From Sipunculus nudus (lineage: Eukaryota > Annelida > Sipuncula > Golfingiida > Sipunculidae), in the NCBI GenBank assembly GCA_026874595.1, contig CM049316.1:52583676-52647675 (forward strand): a stretch of 64,000 bases of DNA. The letters run 5' to 3'. Under the pieces are notes generated by a model. That model saw only the letters and a program-made list of their open reading frames with translations, ran no database searches and was not told the origin of the DNA. This document shows positions 26,041 to 39,497 of this stretch, one piece after another. Positions within the stretch are counted from its first letter, which is position 1. Each line of letters opens with the position of its first letter. Position numbers and translations under genes: made by a program.

Positions 26041-26450
26041 GGTATATCATGTTTTAGTCCCGGTATCTTTGACTTAACACAGAGTACACATGCACGTGAT
26101 GAGATATGGCAAATGTCCCTGGACAATGTATAGAAGTTACAATTTATTTTTCGAAGCGCATGTTCGTATATAGGTGACAATATAAGTATATGTTCTGTGA
26201 CCTACAGCTGTATTCCCCTGACAATTTGAACCGTACAATTCAGGAGAACTTTAAAATTATGAAGAAAACAGTTCTTCGATGCAACTATTAAGCTATAGTG
26301 ACTTCATAATTATATGCTACATGTTTATATTCGACTAATTAACACAGCGAAAATGTACAATATCGTATAAAAAATATATCCGGTTATAAAGGTGCATCAT
26401 ATAAAAGCCCAATGTACAAGACATTGTATTATTTGAAAATTATACACATT

Positions 26451-26453
<3 letters not shown>

Positions 26454-26498
<45 letters not shown>
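26454..26498. repeat. (TA)n microsatellite
   Basis: A pure TA tract about 85 bp before the 31-bp satellite. Confidence 0.97.
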
Positions 26499-26500
<2 letters not shown>

Positions 26501-26581
26501 ATATATAACTGAATATAAACATGTATACACAACCACGTATATGTCTGTGAATACCATACACGGTTACTTATTTAAATTTAT

Positions 26582-28752
26582 ATAAATATCATCAAGTTGG
26601 TAACTTATGTATTTGAATATCATCCCAATTGTAACTTACTTACATGAATATTATCCCTATTGTAACTTACTTACATGAATATCATCCCATTTGTAACTTA
26701 CATGAATATCATCCCATTTGTAACTTACTTACATGAAAATCATCCCATTTGTAACTTACCTAAATTAATATCATCCCATTTTTAACTTACTTACATGAAT
26801 ATCATCCCATTTGTAACTTACTTACATGAATATCATCCCATTTGTAACTTACTTACATGAATATTATCCCAATTGTTACTTACTTACATGAATATCATCC
26901 CATTTGTAACTTACTTACATGAATATCATCCCATTTGTAATTTATATATACTTACATGAATTACATCCCATTTGTAACTTACCTACTTGAATATCATCCC
27001 ATTTGTAACTTACCTACATGAATATCATCCAATTTGTAACTTACCTACATGAATAATATCCCATTTGTAACTTACCTACATGAATATCATCCCATTTGTA
27101 ACTTACTTACATGAATATCATCCCATTTGTAACTTATTTTTATGAATATCATCCCATTTGTAACTTACTTACATGAATATCATCCCATTTGTAACTTACC
27201 TACATGAATATCATCCCATTTTTAACTTACTTACATGCATATCATCCCATTTGTAACTTACTTACATGAATATTATCCCTATTGTAACTTACTTACATGA
27301 ATATCATCCCATTTGTAACTTACATGAATATCATCCCATTTGTAACTTACTTACATGAAAATCATCCCATTTGTAACTTACCTAAATGAATATCATCCCA
27401 TTTTTAACTTACTTACATGAATATCATCCCATTTGTAACTTACTTACATGAATATCATCCCATTTGTAACTTACTTACATGAATATTATCCCAATTGTTA
27501 CTTACTTACATGAATATCATCCCATTTGTAACTTACTTACATGAATATCATCCCATTTGTAACTTATATATATACTTACATGAATTACATCCCATTTGTA
27601 ACTTACCTACTTGAATATCATCCCATTTGTAACTTACCTACATGAATATCATCCAATTTGTAACTTACCTACATGAATAATATCCCATTTGTAACTTACC
27701 TACATGAATATCATCCCATTTGTAACTTACTTACATGAATATCATCCCATTTGTAAATTACTTTCATGAATATCATCCCATTTGTAACTTACTTACATGA
27801 ATATCATCCCATTTGTAACTTACCTACATGAATATCATCCCATTTTTAACTTACTTACATGAATATCATCCCATTTGTAACTTACTTACATGAATATCAT
27901 CCCATTTGTAACTTACTTACATGAATATTATCCCATTTGTTACTTACTTACATGAATATCATCCCATTTGTAACTTATACTTACATGAATTACATCCTAT
28001 TTGTAACTTACCTACTTGAATATCATCCCATTTGTAACTTACCTACATGAATATCATCCCATTTGTAACTTACCTACATGAATATCATCCCATTTGTAAC
28101 TTACCTACATGAATATCATCCCATTTGTAACTTACTTACATGAATATTACCCATTTGTAACTTACCTACATGAATATCATCCCATTTGTAACTTACCTAC
28201 ATGAATATCATCCCATTTGTAACTTACCTACATGAATATCATCCCATTTGTAACTTACTTACATGAATATTATCCCATTTGTAACTTACTTACATGAATA
28301 TTATCCCTTTTGTTACTTACTTACATGAATATCATCCCATTTGTAACTTACTTACATGAATATCATCCCATTTGTAAATTATACTTACATGAATTACATC
28401 CCATTTGTAACTTACCTACTTGAATATCATCCCATTTGTAACTTACCTACATGAATATCATCCCATTTGTAACTTACCTACATGAATATCATCCCATTTG
28501 TAACTTACCTGCATGAATATCATCCCATTTGTAACTTACTTACATGAATATCATCCCATTTGTAACTTACTTACATGAATATCATCCCATTTGTAACTTA
28601 CTTACATGAATATCATCCCATTTGTAACTTACTTACATGAATATCATCCCATTTGTAACTTACTTACATGAATATCATCCCATTTGTAACTTACTTACAT
28701 GAATATCATCCCATTTGTAACTTACTTTCATGAATATCATCCCATTTGTAAC
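26582..28752 (+). repeat. 31-bp satellite array, about 70 units, with higher-order structure
   Basis: The unit is TTACTTACATGAATATCATC plus CCATTTGTAAC, period 31. Variants (TATTATCCCTA, a shortened AACTTACATGA junction, ATGAAAATC, CATTTTTAAC, TTATATATACTTACATGAATTAC) occur in the same order at 26641-26990 and 27263-27610, an offset of 622 bp or about 20 units. The TACTTACATGAATTACATC marker recurs again near 27980 and 28383. Units near 28500-28750 are the most uniform. No open frames span it. Confidence 0.97.
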
Positions 28753-28849
28753 GTGTACATATAAGAATATCACGCCACATCAAAATATACGAATACCATC
28801 CCGTTACTTATCTACCCATTTGAAGTACACTTAAAATATACTTTAAGAT

Positions 28850-29650
28850 TTAAAAAACAGTGTCTTTCATGCCGGATCATTCAACAGCCATCAAAACAAC
28901 CTAAGCAAATTGACACGCAATTCAGGCTGTTTTATCAGTGCTGGTTGTCCCTGGCGGCCTGAGATAAACGCTGGGCTGGTGCAGCCTGTACAGTTTATTC
29001 AGGCTCTTCATAAACATGGCTGCTCGCCTGTGATAGAGAAACAACCACCGGGTCACCTTTGTTAGTCATTTTTGCAGAACAAATATCTCCCGCGGCGGAC
29101 AAGTATTTTCCACAAACTATTTGCTTTTTCTGGTTAAGCTCTCATGTAATTACCATGTCTGTTACACGTCAGACTAATTGCTTCCCGGGAAATTATATGA
29201 GCGAGCTAATTAAGCGAAAGATTCTTGGTGAATTCTACTCATTACATCCTTTAACTGATAGTATCGAAAAGGCGCTGGCACCGCCCAACGTCAATGGCCA
29301 TCCAACAGCGGAAAGGAGCAAATCGACAGGTCTGAAGAAGAGATGGCAGCGATACCATTATGGATACCTTCAACGGCTGTCATTTTTCTGAGTGCTTCCA
29401 TAAGTGAACATCCTAATGGCCTTAATAAAGGTTTGTGTGTTGGGCGCCTGCTGCTCTTTGCACAGGGTAAATCAGAGATCCTATAATAAGCACAAATTAT
29501 GACCATGCGTCCAACCCACTTGTGTTGTAGTTTTCTGTGAAGACAATCGTAACATACTTACCAAAGTCATTATTTCTAGAAGAAAGGCCTCTCCATGTCG
29601 ACCCAAAATCAAAGAACCCTCCCAGAGGCATCTCAGTCTTTTCTTCTGTT
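28850..29650. promoter_or_regulatory. Candidate distal cis-regulatory island
   Basis: This is complex, balanced-composition sequence between the 31-bp satellite and a TA tract. It contains homeodomain-type motifs (CATGTAATTACCATG near 29142, GAGCTAATTAAGCG near 29201, CAGACTAATTGC near 29169) and GATA-like sites. The 110-codon frame at 29059-29391 has no recognisable domain. A function as an Irx enhancer is inference from position 7 kb upstream. Confidence 0.3.
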
Positions 29651-29913
29651 CTGTCCTTACAATCACAAGTTTGCTTTGGTAGATGTTTTATTTATGTAGT
29701 CGGTGTCTCTTTCAATTGGACCAGCCATATTTTAAAAACAATTTTAACGCTATCTCGATTCTTGAGCGCTAATGTCACTATGTGAGTTCAACATGCAGGG
29801 ATATCACGTTTCACAGTACATTTTATGTATTGAATGAGGAGAAATGTAAACGAGGGTTTTAGATTAGATCAACTATAGAAATGAAGGATTTGTTACTGAT
29901 TGTATTGTGTCAC

Positions 29914-29916
<3 letters not shown>

Positions 29917-29974
<58 letters not shown>

Positions 29975-29988
29975 GAGAGAGAGAGAGA
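29917..29988. repeat. (TA)n followed by (GA)n
   Basis: TA runs to 29971, then GAGAGAGAGAGA to 29988. Confidence 0.97.
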
Positions 29989-30128
29989 AGGTTTCCATTC
30001 ATTTCGTTAATGAAAATCTTATTTCCTTGCTTACTTCCACCTTATACTCAGCGTGAAAATAAATTTCATTTGAAAGAATGCCTTCATATAAATGGCTCTT
30101 GTTTTAGTTTTTCACTGAAACCTACTAG

Positions 30129-30243
30129 CTGGAGTGATATTATGTGGGTATATATTATTTATAGCTTTAAAATACGGCGTTATTATGCTGGAGTGATATT
30201 ATGTGGGTATATATTAGTTATAGCTTTAAAATACGGCGTCATG
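30129..30243 (+). repeat. 59-bp tandem duplication
   Basis: CTGGAGTGATATTATGTGGG ... TAGCTTTAAAATACGGCGT occurs at 30129 and 30188 with only one or two differences, so the duplication is recent. Confidence 0.9.
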
Positions 30244-30739
30244 ATTTAATAGAATTTCATAAGTTACATCAAACTGAATAAGAAAGCAAAATAAAATGAA
30301 ACATCACTTTTCTTGCATGGCCGTGACTATATATTATAGAAAATATTCTTATTTAACATATAGATTTTCACGCCCATAAACATATAGTTATACTTTTTCT
30401 GTTTTACTATATGTTCTGTTACATTACATCACATTATTGTACAATAAAGTATGGTTACAATTACATTATGTATAAAGGCATACGCTTAATTTATCAAACT
30501 TGGAAACTTCATCTCCTGGCTGCGCTGTCCTCGGGCAGACATCCATGCAAAGTCTCTATTTTTAAGATTGTTGTATGTTGTCATTTTAAATGTGGCTATA
30601 TAAACCCTTTTTTCTCGTTCGCATCTTTTTTTATTCATGGCACACAATTTTTATTGATGATACACATCTACACAGGGAATATAAATGTGTATTATTTTGC
30701 TTTATGATATCATATAAGTTACGGTACAAGACCGTACAG

Positions 30740-31110
30740 TCTATACTGGACATGTTCCCAAGTTAACTGGTACGGCGAATTGAGCGCTGACAAGGTGGAG
30801 ACCGGTGTCCACTCCTTTTATCATGAATACCTAGTGAGAAGGCGGATTGAAAAGTTCCCTGAGTCGGGGTCGTTTATCACGGAACTGTCTGGCTGAACCT
30901 CGTAAACACACACTGAGCCCGTGCTTGTCCCCCGGGCTTCATTACGAGTTCCGCTGTAAGTTTAGCGTTAATCAGTGCATCATGTATAATGTAGCCGGGA
31001 TGAGACGGGCTACTACACCCCACGGACCTACACGTGTCCGCATAAAAACATACCCCGTCGCAATTAAACCGGCTCAGCTAGATTTAATTCTCTTTAACTT
31101 TTCTATCCAT
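30740..31110. other. Complex island, possible regulatory sequence
   Basis: The stretch is less AT-rich than the surrounding sequence, unique and non-coding in appearance. Open frames here (for example 30847-31158) have no recognised domain. Confidence 0.25.
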
Positions 31111-31237
31111 TTTTTACTGACTGTCAAAGTATATATAATTACTGATTTATCTGTTTAATATCGGTCTATCAAGGTAGCACAGTGAACAGTTTCAGTATGT
31201 AAGCTATAAATTCAACTGAACCCTGGTCTACACATAC

Positions 31238-31240
<3 letters not shown>

Positions 31241-31289
<49 letters not shown>
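31241..31289. repeat. (TA)n microsatellite
   Basis: A pure TA tract of about 49 nt. Confidence 0.97.
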
Positions 31290-31292
<3 letters not shown>

Positions 31293-31688
31293 TAATCCCG
31301 TGATTGTAAATTTCCAACATTTTGGCTTACACAGGGTATGCCGTTTTAGGGCTGACACATCATGTGCTTGCTGTTCATTGTCATAAGCCATGCCTGGCAT
31401 AATGAAGTCCAAGTTACAATTTAATCACCTGTTTTTTTGCAGACATTCATTAAGCAGCAGAAACCAGAGTAGGTCTCTTATGCTGAAATTAATCTGACCC
31501 CAAGGCACTCCCACCCCGTAACTCTCCCTCCGTCACCCGGACATGCGCTATTAAAATGTACCCCCCCCCCCGCCCCCGAGAGACTGTAAACCAAAAACAA
31601 ATGAAAATGAACAATTCTAATTATTCTTAAATCTGCTTAAATCGAAACCTATCCCCATTTCGACTTAGGCTACCATGTTAATATATAG

Positions 31689-31689
<1 letters not shown>

Positions 31690-31747
<58 letters not shown>
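31690..31747. repeat. (TA)n microsatellite
   Basis: A pure TA tract of 58 nt. Confidence 0.97.
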
Positions 31748-31751
<4 letters not shown>

Positions 31752-33161
31752 ATCTAATTAAAGTCAATTATCCATTGTTCGTAAGCTAATATATGTAAAA
31801 GTTTATTTTTTGTGTGATTTTGCCAGTAAATTATAGACCATTTGTACTTAAAATTAAATTTAATTAAACTTATCGGCATCATTAATAAGTGTTTCCGGTA
31901 TGTAGTGAATAATAATAAATAGAATTAAATTAAGAAGACGATTAAATTATACTACAGTTTAGGGGGAAAGGTTACAATAACACATACACTTTGTCTGCTT
32001 TCTTAATGACAGGTTCATGTGCTCAAATTATTCACCTCAGCTGACGTCAAACAATATCAGAGACAAAAGACCATGAATCATTCCTTTTTGCAAAGAACAT
32101 CTTCAAACTCTTGATAATTCAGATACAGAATAGAAGGGGGCGGGGGGGGGGGGGGGGGGGGGCTCAAAATAAGAAAAGTCAAATTGATGTTATGAGCTGT
32201 CTCCAGACGGCGCTGCAACCCTTCCCTTGCCTTGGCTCCAGTTTGACTTACCATTGCGAGAACGAGGCGGACCTCCTGTGGTCCGCTTCACCTTAATGTT
32301 TCACAAATGCGCATGTCAAGAGGATTGTAATACACACCGGACCATCTGTGGGAGATCAACAGTAACATTTCACTGTCTATAACACTCTTAACGTGCAGTG
32401 CTTTGTAGTTTGTTTTCTTTTAACTGAATGTTATCTTGAATATGAAGAATTTCTTTAAAATTTAAAATGCAAACCGCGTTTTATTTAAATGAAAGTATTC
32501 CCATGACAAGCGTGGTCAGTATCTGTGGTGTTACCATTGTGTTTAGACTTCCCGACGGTATTATTTAAATCATTATATCTCCATAAGCAAAAATGAAATC
32601 TCATTATAGCGTATTATGTTAGCTGCAGCAAATGTCATGGTAACCATTATACATTACGTCATAAGAATAACACCCCGTCTTCAACCTGAAATAAGACAGA
32701 ACCAGGCCCCTTGACAGCGTTAACTCTACATGTGTGTGAGCAGTATTTCCTGGAGCAGGCTTGGAATCCAAATGAAAGTATAGGTCAATATCATACAGGA
32801 GTTCTGCACAAAATATACATAACACAGACGCTGGAGCTGTTATGTAGATAGATAAAGAACAGAGATAAGGGTTATCGTGTGTCAGAAATTGCATTAGAGG
32901 AGACAAGATAAAACTCCTGACAATCGTGATGTAATAAATTAATCCGCACAGCGTGTCCATACGTGTAAAGCCTTCGTACACCGCCAGAGTTTATGTAAAT
33001 ACACAGACGGGTATGGGTGCATTATTTAATATATTTAAAAAGTGGTTATGTTGGCAAAAAACTTTCAGTGTTTATAAATATTCAGAAAAAAATAAAATAG
33101 CAAGCAGCTCCAGAAAAAAAAAACTTGGCTTGAGACTCTTTCCCTGTCTCCCAGTCGCTGT

Positions 33162-33165
<4 letters not shown>
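31748..33165. other. Intergenic stretch with a poly-G run and a short complex island
   Basis: A near-pure G run of 27 nt at 32136-32162 could form a quadruplex. A denser island follows at 32190-32330. No supported gene is seen; frames such as 32619-32981 on the minus strand show no domain. Confidence 0.4.

Positions 33166-33215
<50 letters not shown>
33166..33215. repeat. (TA)n microsatellite
   Basis: A pure TA tract of 50 nt. Confidence 0.97.
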
Positions 33216-33223
<8 letters not shown>

Positions 33224-33842
33224 TTATATATTTGGCATGGTATATTGTTTGGTTAGGATCACCTGGATATATTATAGTCCGTTTCATCCCCCCATGTCCA
33301 CCTGTTTTTTGCTATGAAAATTTTTATTTGTTACAATTCAAGGGAAACCATTAAAGTGTAGAGGAGAGGATTACAGAACCTAATTTTCAACTAGGTAAAT
33401 TAATTCCTACCATAGTCCTTATTTAAGTAACAGAATTTTCTGAAAATATGAGAAATCAGTCTACATTTTACAACATATCAGACCCACTTATGGCGGTCAA
33501 GGTCATTGGTCACATGCAAAAACAGCTTCAACTGACAGCTGCTGATTGGATGATCTCATGTAAACACTCTAAAAAAATATAACCAGCTACAACAAAGATG
33601 GCTACTTATGTAGGGACACACAATATCTGCCAGATCATGATAAAGAGACTAAAATGTTGTGAAACATGAACAGGGGATTTATTGTAAAATTCTTAACTGC
33701 CATATTAGGTTGTCACTTCCAGATGTTGTTTACTTGGAAAATATTGAAAAATATAAACTTTTAGGTGAATCATCTACAAAAACAGGTGGACAGCAGGTGG
33801 TGAAATGGACTATAGACTGCTATAGCCCATATATAGGCCTAT

Positions 33843-33857
33843 AGTCCCGCAGGACAT

Positions 33858-33900
<43 letters not shown>

Positions 33901-34052
33901 CATCCGCTGTTTGTTAACAACTATCAACATACACAAAGAGGCTCTTCATATATATATGTATACATTTTCTTCCATGTATATGTATATATCCGTGAAATAT
34001 AATACATATATATACATTCGATGTAAACAATACATTCATAGTCCCGCAGGAC

Positions 34053-34120
<68 letters not shown>

Positions 34121-34264
34121 GAAAATCCGCTGTTTGTTAACAACTATCAACATACACAAAGAGGCTCTTCATATATATATGTATACATTTTCTTCCATGT
34201 ATATGTATATATCCGTGAAATATAATACATATATATATATACATTCGATGTAAACAATACATTT
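33843..34264 (+). repeat. 197-bp direct tandem duplication containing (TA)n
   Basis: AGTCCCGCAGGACATTATAT followed by a TA tract, then ATCCGCTGTTTGTTAACAAC, ACACAAAGAGGCTCTTCATA and CATTCGATGTAAACAATACA, occurs at 33843 and again at 34040. The non-TA parts are almost identical. The TA tracts differ in length (33867-33897 against 34055-34116). Confidence 0.95.
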
Positions 34265-35519
34265 GTGTGAAAAAGCGAAGAAGACAAGAAAGCTGTCTAT
34301 TGCTTCTTCTTCTCATGTATATATACAGAATTGTATTTCACAAACATATAATTAGCATACATTTTCTCTTACTCCATGTAGAATAAATCAGTGATATATA
34401 TAGTGGCTGAATGGGAAACGTCTGCTTATATTTGGTCTGTTATATTCGCCATTTGCCGTTAATTTTCCTTACACCAATATTACAACGTATATATACAATG
34501 CATGCATGCATTGAAATACATGAGTACTACGACATTTAATGTTGCCTGTATAGAATTTAATTGACATGAGAACTAGGACATTAAATACTGTCCGTATAGA
34601 ATTTATATATAGAACATGAGAACTATAGCACATTTAATATACTGCCTGTGTATAGAATTTTAAGTATCTGCCAGATAGCAACTATCTCCAGTCAGATGTC
34701 CGACATGTCGAATCATTAATCACTGCAACCATTTTATTCACAGAGGACATTTACCCATATAAGTATTCATTCGTCTGTACCAAGTCAGGATTACAGGGTT
34801 TCCCCTGTTAACTTCCGGTATATTGGCTGCTTCATTTATCGGAATATATCACAGGTCTGCCTCTGAGCCAATGCTGTTTTAACAGGGGCGTCCATGTAGA
34901 GAAACCTGAATCCAGGTATAGTGTTAATGTTAAAGCAATTATTAAAATAAAATTCTTCGTTCAGGCGTATGCATTATAAAGTCGGTATTTATTTATTTTT
35001 TAAGGGAAATACAAATGGGACTTTGCCTGGACATACTTTTGAATGTTGATACTGTGCCTTGTTCATGTATAATTTATCAGGACTTTAACTAAGACAGTAA
35101 GAGATACTGTGAACATTCTATATTCATTGGTATATTTGTAATACCTAACGTAATATTACGGTGTAAATTTACAATAATAAACCAAGGGTTATAATCATAA
35201 GCCTGGGTTTTTATGTACAAGGTAAAGCAATGCATGTCATAAAACATCGCATATATACAATTTAATTGACACTTTGGTAAATAAGATTATTTTTCGTGTG
35301 TGTATGTGCTATATATTTAACTGAATCCGCACCACTAATAATAAAATATGACAGTAAACATAACAAATGGATACAAGAAAGCTACTCGCCGTCACGGTCC
35401 GCGCTGATTACAGAGTGATGTGTCATTGTCCAAAAACCCGTGAAATTGAGGCCTATATACCTGCAACTTAAAGCATGCCGCAAATATGCCAAGTATTCTA
35501 TCATCTAAGACCAGTTTGT
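34265..35519. other. Upstream flank of Irx without recognised repeats
   Basis: The sequence is unique and AT-rich, with no long TA tracts and no gene. It leads into the denser promoter region. Confidence 0.4.
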
Positions 35520-36296
35520 GGTACCGTTTCAAAGCGACAACTACCGGTATTTAATATTGTACTTCGTTAAAAAAAGAATCGTCCACAAATCCTTTGCTTA
35601 TATAAGTCTCTTATACCACATCTGAGTAACACGGCTGACCATCTGAAAGTCTTGCGCCCGTGGCCTTTTATCCAATGGGAAGAGTTCATGTGGGCGTGGC
35701 CACAGTAGGCGGTGAGACCTTTCGTCATCGCACTCGGTGGGCGGAGTTATGCAAATATTTGCTTGTCACTCACTGGAGTTATTTGTCAAGTCGAGTACTT
35801 GCACGAACCAATCAGAAGCGGTATTGGAGCAATGTTTTGGTTTGCCATAATTTAATGCTATTGAGAGGCCAGGAATACCAAGGCGGAGTATTTTTGCATG
35901 AAGTGAGCTTGTCAGTACGGACCTCGCTGGCCACTGCAGCGCATTTAGCTGATAAGATATACACACATAAGCTCGCCACAGCAAAGCTAAGTCACACCGG
36001 AAGCGAGCAGTACACTAAGGATAGCAAAAGATCTTAAGGATACTGAGATTATTGTACAAGTTTTACTGGCCTCTCCCCGTGGTGAAACCACTCTTGTATT
36101 GACGGGGGCCATACCGTAATTGACTAAGACGTGAAGCTCTGAATTTGTGTCCACCGCCCAGTGGTCAGTGCGGTCACTTGGGTTACTGCTACACAGTTAC
36201 ACCATCGGATTTTAGGCGTTGTGACCCTGATATACGGTGTACGGGTCAGACGCATGCTCGTAGTTGAGGGCCGTATATAGTTGGGTGGCTGTAAAG
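35520..36296 (+). promoter_or_regulatory. Irx promoter and 5' untranslated region
   Basis: The 780 bp before the Irx start is less AT-rich than its surroundings and carries a cluster of classical promoter motifs: CCAATGG at 35672-35678, GGGCGTGGC at 35692-35700, GGGCGGAG at 35739-35746, octamer ATGCAAAT at 35749-35756 and CCAATCAG at 35808-35815. No TATA box is convincing. An in-frame TAG at 36261-36263 closes the Irx frame upstream of the ATG. A 125-codon frame at 35660-36037 overlaps these motifs and is probably fortuitous. The transcription start is not known. Confidence 0.55.
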
Positions 36297-36359
36297 ATGT
36301 CTTACCCTCAGTTCGGGTACCCTTACCCCTCCGTGACCACGGGACTGACCTCAGCACAG
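36297..36359 (+). CDS. irx: Irx exon 1
   Basis: It encodes residues 1-21, starting [11 protein letters not shown]. The donor is CAG|GTAGGT and the exon ends at phase 0. The ATG context is AAAGATGT. Confidence 0.9.
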
Positions 36360-37363
36360 GTAGGTACTGGTTCAACTTTAAGAGCAAATAAAAGTTAGTT
36401 GAAAAGTCCCCATGCCTGTCGCCAAATGGAGCAGTGACGCTGTATCATGTTATTAAGTCGTGCACCGTATGAGGTATTTATTATGTGATGTCATGCAGCG
36501 CAGCGTGGGCTGTTGGGAGCGCTAAAAAATAAAGCTAGCGCTAACACGCAGAGCGTTACCATCTCACCTGTGGCGTTTGATTGCTGGGTTTATTCATACA
36601 TTCATTCACGCCACCTGATACCGCTCAAGTCTTCATCACAGTCCTGATAGAAAGTAACAATTTAAGTGGATAACCGGAGTGCATGGTATATCGTCACTCC
36701 TACAGTTTGCAGCCACATTTTGGTGAATAGCAATAACCTGTCGTATCTCTTTCAGTAGAGTAGTTAAACCTTGAAAAATGAATGTGTAAATATTTTAGAC
36801 ATAACGGAATAATTCATCTTGAAGAATTAAATGTTTAAATAGTTAATACCAGCTCATTTTGTCAACTAATATATAACTCAAATGTTAAATAGCATCCCGT
36901 AAACGACTAGGATTAGAAGCCTTTTAAAAGCAGGTATATAATCTTTTCATAATGAGTTTTTATTAACTGACCTAGTACATGCTGACAACGGGTAGGGATT
37001 TTAAACGGTAACTGAGTAGTCCTTCACACTGGATAAACCGCGGATTGAGCGTCACGGAGGAACCGGACCAAGCAAGCGGTCAAGCTGCCTAATACAGTCT
37101 GACAGAGCTGTTACAGTCATATGATTGATGGGTCTGAAGCTGTCAGCCTAAAATCTGGCTAAAGAATGATCTTTCACAGAAAGCTAAGAGAATAAAACAG
37201 AGTAGCTTCCCCAACGTCTAATGATATATGAAGTATTAAAGAAATGTGACTGTGGCAGAGATCGGTGAAGAAACATTTTCGTCGGGTTCATTAATTCTGC
37301 TAAACCTGATTATAGGACATCATTTAAAAATTGACCGGATGCCTGAAGAAAGTTTAAATAAGC

Positions 37364-37398
<35 letters not shown>

Positions 37399-37411
37399 TT
37401 GTATATTTATA

Positions 37412-37462
<51 letters not shown>

Positions 37463-39441
37463 TGTATATTTATAATTATATATATCTTGTATATATTATC
37501 ATATATATATATATATATATTGAAAAATACATTGGAAGGTCAATTCTTTAATTTATCTTCAATGTATCAAACATAAACTTTCATTTTTGTATAATTATTA
37601 TACAATTTTCAGACAATTTTTTCCACGATTAATACGTATCAGTTGCAGTCATGGGAAAGATATATTGATATTATCGATTTTAGCTTTGATGTGTAACAGC
37701 TGGTCAAATATTTATATTAATGTATCAGTACCATGTATGATAAAAAGAAGAAGTACCGGGGTGCTTGAGGCAAGTTCGGTCAAACAGGTGTACTGTGGCC
37801 TCCCTCCGCGGTATTGGTTAAACATTAAATATAAAGAGAAGTTAATACTGGTTGCGTGCATAAGCATTTATGTTATATATAGATTGTGGACATTTCAGAC
37901 ATTGACATGACTGTACGTGAATCATTGGTACGACACGTTCTGTTATAGCGGCGAGTATATGTATATGTGTGTATATACTTGTTGCTAGTGCATGTGTCGT
38001 TCACGTATATCGCCAGTGTAATGGCCGTGCATCTGTCAATTGGGAGCTCGTTGGTTTTTGGCTCGAAACGTGCGATCGGCGTAAGTGGAGGGGCCGCACA
38101 CGAGATGTGCGTGTCTCCTCAAATATGAGTAGCGCACTGACAGCATGTCTTTGTGGCCGCATGGTGCAGTGTATTGTATTGTGTGGGGCACAAGACGTTA
38201 TTAAGCGGAATTTTCTCGGCGGCAAGTGTGTTAGACTGTCTTGGACGACGGGCCGTCTTCATGGCAGAAAATGAAAACAAAATGTCCCAGCGACATGGTA
38301 GACCTCCTCACGTGCTCGTCACACATCTTCCTGACGAACTGTATACCCGACTCACACCCATCACGGGCATGTACGTGCATCTGGCCACGAGTAATTTGAA
38401 CGCCCGCTAACGACTCGCAGATTGGCATTAAAGCATCTTTAGTGATAGATGTTTCCTGGTACTACTGTGTCTCTCATAATATACTGCCCACGGCAATATT
38501 ACAGGGAGAATGTTAAAATAAAGTGCGCACACCGACACAGTCAGTTTAATTTCACTGCTGATGATATATCGTTTTTTTTTAAGAAATGCCATGTCTAATG
38601 ATAATCTGTATTTAGTAAATTATTGGATGCCATTATTGAGTATATTATAGGTTATACTTAACAAAATGCGTCTACACCTTAGTAAAACCATGTAATGTTC
38701 ATGTCAATACACTTATCTTCTACTTAATACATGAACTGTTAGTACAGTAATCTAATTGCAGAAAAAGTATCAAATTTTGCATGACATTAATGAATTCCAA
38801 ATAAGAGCCATTTACAGCCGTGCAATTATTATACCGCGTTTCAAGTGGGCATGTACATTGAAGGACAACATGAAGCGTATATGGACAAGGTTGATATTAT
38901 CAGAGCTTTACAGACAGAGATGGCCTAATTGTAGTTTTAAACAGCAGTGAGGTTACAGGAGAATAATTAACATGAGGGATACATAGTTGATGTGACAAAT
39001 AATGTGTGACTCCTGGCTGTGGCATTCCAGCAGCGTGGTCGGGATCCCCGGGCAGCCCGCAGCTGTCGCTCTCCCCAACATCATAATCATCAAGCCTGAT
39101 ACAATCATCAGGATCATCATCCTTATCACAGATACGATGATATCTCCTCCCTGGGGGCTCAGATATGCGTCATACAGAATACTGTTTAAAAGTGAATATA
39201 CTGCATGCCTATGGGAATTTATCTTGACATTGGTTGGTTGGGGATTGAGAACATTTTGGTGTCTGATTCAAATATGTGACTTTTAATTATTCTTTATTTT
39301 CTTTTTGTATAAATCATTTATTTTTTTTAATGAAATAATTGTATACTGAGTGGGATCAAGGTGAACGTCGCCTTCCTATGACCCTGTGTGTTTTAAAGGA
39401 ACAGGTACTTAGTCGAAAGTAACAGCATAAAAGTTATACAC

Positions 39442-39497
<56 letters not shown>

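Noticed and set aside
25386-26133. Tyr/Cys-rich open frames (147 and 114 codons)
   Set aside because: They run through the 67-bp minisatellite and TA/TG tracts, so their composition is that of the repeats.
26582-28752. Regularly spaced repeats resembling a CRISPR array
   Set aside because: Units are head to tail with no unique spacers, and the genome is animal. It is a satellite.
29059-29391. 110-codon frame upstream of Irx
   Set aside because: No recognisable domain and no splice signals. The block is better explained as non-coding regulatory sequence, though this is not proven.
33911-34225. Frames rich in Ile-Tyr across TA tracts
   Set aside because: Any TA tract reads as alternating Ile/Tyr. 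The same applies to all such frames in the right-hand 41 kb.
35660-36037. 125-codon frame in the Irx 5' region
   Set aside because: It overlaps the CCAAT, GC-box and octamer cluster and has no similarity I recognise. It is probably chance in GC-richer DNA.
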